Assembly (NCBI GenBank): GCA_004123355.1
Contig: SCHM01000004.1
Coordinates: 372,001-436,000, forward strand
Direction of reading: 5' to 3'
DNA from: Amphirosellinia nigrospora
Taxonomy: Eukaryota > Ascomycota > Sordariomycetes > Xylariales > Xylariaceae
Length of the DNA: 64,000 nucleotides
Positions 58,401 to 64,000 of the stretch are shown in pieces (the first letter of the stretch is position 1; every line of letters starts with the position of its first letter). The position numbers and the translations under genes are program-made. Below the pieces are notes generated by a model. That model had not been told where the DNA came from. It saw only the letters and a program-made list of their open reading frames with translations, and searched no databases.

Positions 58401-61400
58401 AATGTGGTGGGGAAAGTATAAACCCTTTTTTGGTTCTCATCTAGCTTCCGCTGCCTCAGCTATTCCCCTTTTGTGACCGACGAAGGGGCTTCATCAAACT
58501 CAATCAGTCCTCAGCCGTTACCGGTATACACTAATAATCTTTCATTACATTACATTAGTTTTGAACAATTTGTGTGGGTAATTTGTTATGCACCCATACT
58601 AGCAGCACCTTACCCACCCGATCCCCAAAACATACGATATTACAACAGCATAGCACTCGTTGCCAAGTGCTGGGTTTAGTAAACAATCATGGATTACAGT
58701 ATCGCAGACTCGCAGTCAGAAGCAAGCAAGCAAGCCTGCCTACCTACCTACCAGTCGATGCTACAGTATGCTCTGGTCATGCCGTAGCCATGCCGTAGCC
58801 ATGCTCCTCACCAAGGCCAACCAGCCCTGCGGTACGGTTAATCGACGATCAGTGGACGGCTAACCGGGTTCCAAGGCCTTAAAGCCTTCAAGTGCCGAAA
58901 TGTCACACTCCGCAGCCTCTTTCCGCTCCTCCCCTTCTCGAAGCGGACACCACTGATGACATCGGCTTCGCGCGACGTGTGGGCGGCCTAAATTGCTCAG
59001 GGGCTTCGACCCTCCACTTTGGAAAACGCCAAGGCGGCCAACCACCACTCACGCGCGGCCCTCGCTGCCAAGGAGCAAGGGAGTGTCTCAGATTCCCATC
59101 CACTTTTATCAGCGTACCCAGTACCCCATCCGTCTGATCCAAGCGCAGAACCAAAGGACAGGCTGCTGGGCGGGTGCTAGTGTAGCGGCGACGATCATGA
59201 CTCCTTCGGTCCACAGTTGGTTCGCTAACGCTGCACTTGTTCCTTTGCAGGCGGCCAACCCATCTCCCCATCGTCCATAACAGATATGGCTCCACCCGTT
59301 TAAGCCAAATGTTGGCCGTATTCTCCCATCTCCAATCCGTTACTCGAACAGCGCTTTCTTGAATTGCCAGGACCCTGACGGGAACGGCAGCGGCAGCGGT
59401 AGCAGCGGAGGCGCCACGATGCTGTCCCTAGCCGGCGTGTCACAGCTGCAGACGGGTTAATTAAAGAGTCGATAGCCTCGTCGTGGCTTTTCTATTAAAG
59501 CGAAGAAGAGCCGCGAGGCACGCAACGAAGGTCCAACGTCCCAACTCACGCACGGCAGACAATGGTTCGCCTTGTCTTGGCACCAATTACGCCAGTGCCG
59601 ACAGTGTGAAATTTCTGCTGCGTGGTATTCGTACGCAGACGACTTGGCACGGCACACTACCGTAGAGATTTTGCGGAGAGCTCACTATACTCTCCCTGGC
59701 ACATCCACCTTATAGACCGCATGGCATATACAGTAGCGTGCGGATTATACAAAATAAGGCGCGCGAAACTACTAACTCATTCACCCACCACACCTCCAGA
59801 TGAACAGTAGCTCCTTTGAAGAAACGATAACAGACAAGCACAAACTAGTGTATAGGACGAAAAGCAAAGGAAAAAGCATCATAAGTATGTAGTATCTACC
59901 CACATAGTCAAGAGACGGGAGGGAAAATACTGGGGCCTGGTGCAAAAAAAAAAGGTCGCCGACCACATCGTGTCCGTGGTTCGGTCTTATCTACTCCCAG
60001 ATGGCCAGAAATCCGACACGCAAGGATGAGCTGCAGGGTTTGATTGCAGCCTCACCAAAAATGTTCACACCATGAAGAATTTCTCGGTCTGCTGAGGATT
60101 TCGATTGCTGTTGCTTTTACGAATGAGGTATCGACACTCTCGCTGTTGCTCCTCCTCCTTGCTGCTGCCAAACTGCCCTTGCTAATATTGAGGACGAAGT
60201 GATGAGATTCATCGACCTGCATGCTCACGGTCTGTTGTGCAGATGCATCATTCGAGCAAGCTCTTTTGCTCTATCACGAATACGATACGCCGATTGGGTA
60301 GGTGGTTCATCCTTTTTTTCACTAGTAGTTTGCCAGCACGTCGTATCATCGTTCGACTATTGCTTGTCCGGACGGACGTACGTATTCTCTATGCAGCGTA
60401 TAATGTCCCGGGCTCGTTCCTCTCGCCATAGGTAGCCCGGCCACGTCGACGGTCGGTCACATACAGCATACCCTACAGTAGTGTATGTAGTCTTGTGAGC
60501 GTGCATGACTCTGTCGCGAGACCGCGAACCGGAGGTAAGCGAGTGGATTCGACTCCTTTGGGCTCCTTGAAAATCCACCCACACGTCGAGTCCTACACAC
60601 ACACACACTACACTACACTACAATGGGTTCCGAAGGATTCTTCCCCGCCAACAATCTCACTTCCGACTAGTTTGATAAACGCTTTAAACACTAGTTAGAT
60701 ATTACACGATCACGTTGTTCACCAGAACGGCCAACAGGGTTTGTAGTTGCAGTCTCTGGGTTATTGTTATCCGGTCCGGTGCGGAGTATGTCTTGATCCT
60801 CGTGACAAACGTTGATATAACAAATATTCGGCCTGGCGGCTCATACTCTGTCAAGAAGTATGTTTTTTTCTAGCAGTAAACTGATGTTTTTTTCCGTTAT
60901 TATCCTTTGCCGGAAGAATCGACTTGATACGCATCTTAGTGGAAACGTCTATATAAAATGATTTAAGGCGTCAGTGTTCGTATAATATCAACATAGTTAT
61001 CTACCTATCCCTGTTGACATATTGGAGGTCTTGCTCTATGTATTGCGGTCCTCGCAGTTACTTCGTATAGGGGTTAGTGGGTAGTTAACCTTATCCAAAC
61101 AGATGTTTTGTTGAAATTAGTCCCCGGCAAATATCGACTGTTTTATCTGACACGAGTGGGAATGGGATATCCATGCAAGATCATGTCTCCCTGACACCTA
61201 TTGCGGGCCAAGCTGACTAGTTAGTAAGATAATATGTGCATGCATGAACATATGCCGAGATGCCCCTTCCTACTAAACATTAACCTGGCTATATACAATG
61301 TAACCCGTCCTATAGACGACGCGCGTGGATTACGATTCATCATTGTTGTTGCTCCTGAGTAGGGACATTGGCAAGCCCACGTTCTGTTGAGGGGGAGGGG

Positions 61401-62983
61401 AAACCTGTGTTGACCAAGAGCTAAGTAGCAAATAAGTGAGCTCGGCCGTAGCATTTTAGCATCTCCTGCCCTTGGTATGTACACAGTAAGATATTACCAC
61501 GCAGACGAGCATTCAAGATACATCTTTGACAAACCTACATAGTGTAGACATGATACGATTTGTGATCAATAAGAAAGGTTGTTGTCGATATGGCCATTGA
61601 GATATGGTTATCCCAAGCTATATCAACCGAAAATCATAGCTTGGGCGGCAGGCTCCAAGTTGAATTCATCCACCAAACACCATGAGTTACACAAGCCCAC
61701 ACGAACACCGACAATTTGTATTATCTGTCAACATTTCCTCCCCCCAGCTTACGGATATAGCAGGTAATAAAAAAGGGTTTCCCGGGGCAATATGGGTGTA
61801 TCTCTAATCTAAGTAGATGGTCCCTGCAAAAGTGACACAAAGCAACGTTGTTGCTACGCTACAGCCAGGGGGTGATGAATGGTATATGTGTCTCCAAGAA
61901 GAGGTCGAGCTAAGCCCAGCATAACGTTAGCCATGCAAACAATTGCACGGTCTAGCTTTAGAGTATAAACGTAGGCTAAATCAAATCACGGCCGAGAAGA
62001 CGTAATTTTCACACCCCTCTGATGCTAATTAAGTCATTTATAAGACCATGCTCACTCAGCTTATCATCTCTCCTACACAATGAAGAGGTGTTTAGCAGAT
62101 CGATGCTGAATTTGTTAGAAAGGTAGCAATCGAGAAAAACATCAAGTAGCGACTGAGTCGCTGAAAGAACCGTCATCAGGTCAAACTCACCGAGTAAGTT
62201 ATAATATAATATTTCTCACTTGGCCTATCTTCCAAGTTTGGTCAAAAGATAGTAGTTGAATGATAACCTCGCTTATACATGTATTATTGAAGGTAGGTAG
62301 TATGTATATGAGTGATTTACCTATGAAATAAACAACATCGAACTCTTTCGTTTCTTCAAGTATTCATGCCGAGTATAGTAGATATTTGTGTAGCAGATCA
62401 AGTTAATAGAACCCCATATCTCGAGATAACCCGGCACGTAGACAAAAGGTAACTATCATTACGACGACCATAACCCAGCAACACTAGCAGTAGCTATAAG
62501 CGTCGGCGATAACGTCCAAACATCCATCTTAAGTCACTACTACACGCCCGCTACCGCGGAATATTTACATACTAATCTTGAGGCGAATGAAACAACTTAC
62601 CAAGCGTGCTTGCACCTCTTGCTCTCCTGATCCAACCTACATGTGAGCTCTCCTATACAGAAATCATGTTCAGTTATCCTCTTCTCATGCAAATACCTAC
62701 CATTTATGAGGCAAACTTTGGATACTTGTACGTACGTAGTCCAACAAACAGCTATATATAAACAAACAAGTAAAGCAAGCACCAACAAAGCCAAGACAAC
62801 AACATTACTTAGAAACAGGACGATAGCGTAATGGGAATGAACTCGGTTTTATTATCATCAGGTCCAATCTACCTAATACTATACAGCGTGGTGGGGGCCC
62901 GCATCACTCCATGACGCCATCTCTCCCATATTATCAAGAACCCGAAAGCTGTAAGTAGGGAAAAAAAAATACATTAACTCATT
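58401..62983. other. about 4.6 kb gene-free region before SF3B1
   Basis: Nothing recognised on either strand. Many short frames overlap. There is a CA/GT tract near 60597-60613 and several TACCTACC words near 58738-58752. The right end holds the SF3B1 3' flank. Confidence 0.5.
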
Positions 62984-64000
62984 CTACAACACGATCGCTA
63001 ACTCTGGCCTATCGATGCCTTCCTCATTAAGGTTTGGGTAGTAGGGAACTAGGGCGTCGGCTTGGTACACGTAGGCGTCGTTGTATAACCGCCAGTATGG
63101 CTGTCTAACTTTGCGGGCCGGATGGAAGAGACCGGCCCATACATAGTTCATGACGAGGCCAGGTCCGACGGCTACGCGGATGGCTTCAATGGCTTCCACG
63201 ATCCGGTCGATGACGTGCGGGCTTGTCTCAAAGATGTTCGGGAAGATGACGTTAAGTAGATGTACCATGGCATCTTCGCATCCCAAGCCAACAACACCCA
63301 GCGCAATATGCTTGACCACGGAGGCGGCGGTTTGCCGATGAACCTGATCTCGATCGATCAACGCATCTTCGAGTAAAGGTGTGACAGCGTAGACGTAATC
63401 TTTAGCCATCTCTCCTATATATTCAAAAAGGAAAGAAAGAGATTTGAGGACACCGTTTTGCACATTTAGCTCTGGGACCCTATATTCGTTCATGAGAGCC
63501 GGAAGGACGGTGAAAGGCGCACAAGTTTCGGCAACGATACCAATGGCGACGGCCGTGCACACACGTGACTGTCGCTCCTGAACGCGGAGATTGTTCAGCA
63601 AAGTGGCCAATACATCCTGAGGCCCAATTGCTTTAGCGATGAAGCCAAACGTATTGTTGGCGGCTCTTCGTATACCCTTTTTATGCGCCTTGAGCATGTC
63701 TAGAAGTTCAAAGCAGATTCGCATCCATTCTCTAGCGTTGACACTCTCGGGTCCTCGATCGGCAATACGACCCACGAGATCTATGGTATTTTCTTGCACT
63801 TTCTCGTGGCGATTACGGAGAATCGGGGTAAGACGGGGAGGAGATCCTTGATAGGCGGCTGCATCTGACTGATACCTACAACCGTAACGATTGCGCGCAG
63901 TGCTGAGAGAATGGAACCCAACACCTCTGGATACTCCTCACCAAGATATTCATATAGTACAACGCCCAACTTTCCCATTAGGGCGTCTTCACCACATTGC
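62984..64000 (-). CDS. splicing factor 3B subunit 1 (SF3B1/Hsh155), C-terminal part
   Basis: The gene enters from the right edge; about the last 340 residues are present. HEAT-repeat helices are easily read: [40 protein letters not shown], then [98 protein letters not shown] and [20 protein letters not shown]. The protein ends [19 protein letters not shown], matching the family C-terminus. SF3B1 is the U2 snRNP scaffold that clamps the branch-site helix and contacts U2AF65. Its drug- and mutation-sensitive HEAT repeats lie outside the window. A single break near 63835, in a G run (CGGGG), separates KDLLP from [15 protein letters not shown] and looks like loss of one base. No intron is seen in this part. 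Confidence 0.96.

Noticed and set aside
1-64000. LTR retroelements, virus-derived genes, CRISPR arrays, biosynthetic clusters
   Set aside because: No reverse transcriptase, capsid, integrase, long terminal repeats, spaced direct repeats or polyketide/peptide synthase motifs were seen on either strand.

Overview
The window looks like nuclear DNA of a filamentous ascomycete (Pezizomycotina, most likely Sordariomycetes). Its genes have short GT-AG introns, mostly 48-95 nt, and several show CTAAC-type branch sites. The gene set is typical of the group: an FlbC-type C2H2 regulator, a HapB CCAAT-binding subunit, and a BUB1-type checkpoint kinase that also carries KEN boxes. The intergenic DNA is peppered with CTAGGTAGGTA-type motifs. 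These are recognitions by eye from translated motifs; no database was searched.

Layout. 0-14.8 kb is gene-poor: a broken short-chain dehydrogenase near 1 kb and an intact hapB at 8-8.9 kb. 14.8-40.9 kb is a dense block: LSM2 (+), PSO2/SNM1 (-), a PHO84/GIT1-type transporter (-), APN1 (+), BUB1 (-), a TENA/THI-4 protein (-), the U2AF large subunit (-), a STE20/GCK kinase (-), OGG1 (+) and a second SDR (-). 40.9-63 kb is again gene-poor: a decayed Tc1/mariner element at 44.7-45.9 kb, the flbC-like regulator at 52.8-54.1 kb, and possibly a decayed unknown gene near 58 kb. The C-terminal part of SF3B1 enters from the right edge.

Functional themes. Three genome-maintenance enzymes (PSO2 for crosslinks, APN1 and OGG1 for base excision) and the spindle-checkpoint kinase BUB1 lie within about 23 kb. 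Three splicing factors are also present: LSM2 (U6 snRNP), U2AF65 (3' splice-site recognition) and SF3B1 (U2 snRNP). No operon-like logic is implied. The neighbours are separately promoted, with several convergent pairs (LSM2/PSO2, APN1/BUB1, OGG1/SDR).

A major caveat is that many well-conserved genes carry isolated single-base frame breaks, usually an apparent loss in a short run of one base, while the protein motifs on both sides remain intact. This looks more like uncorrected long-read assembly error than true loss of these genes. I therefore annotate them as genes and flag the breaks. I found no convincing tRNA, rRNA, CRISPR or LTR element, and no clear undescribed system. The most rewarding leads are the MadBub architecture, the pyrimidine-tract intron inside the U2AF65 gene, the inverted CCAAT pair upstream of hapB, and the dispersed palindromic motif.
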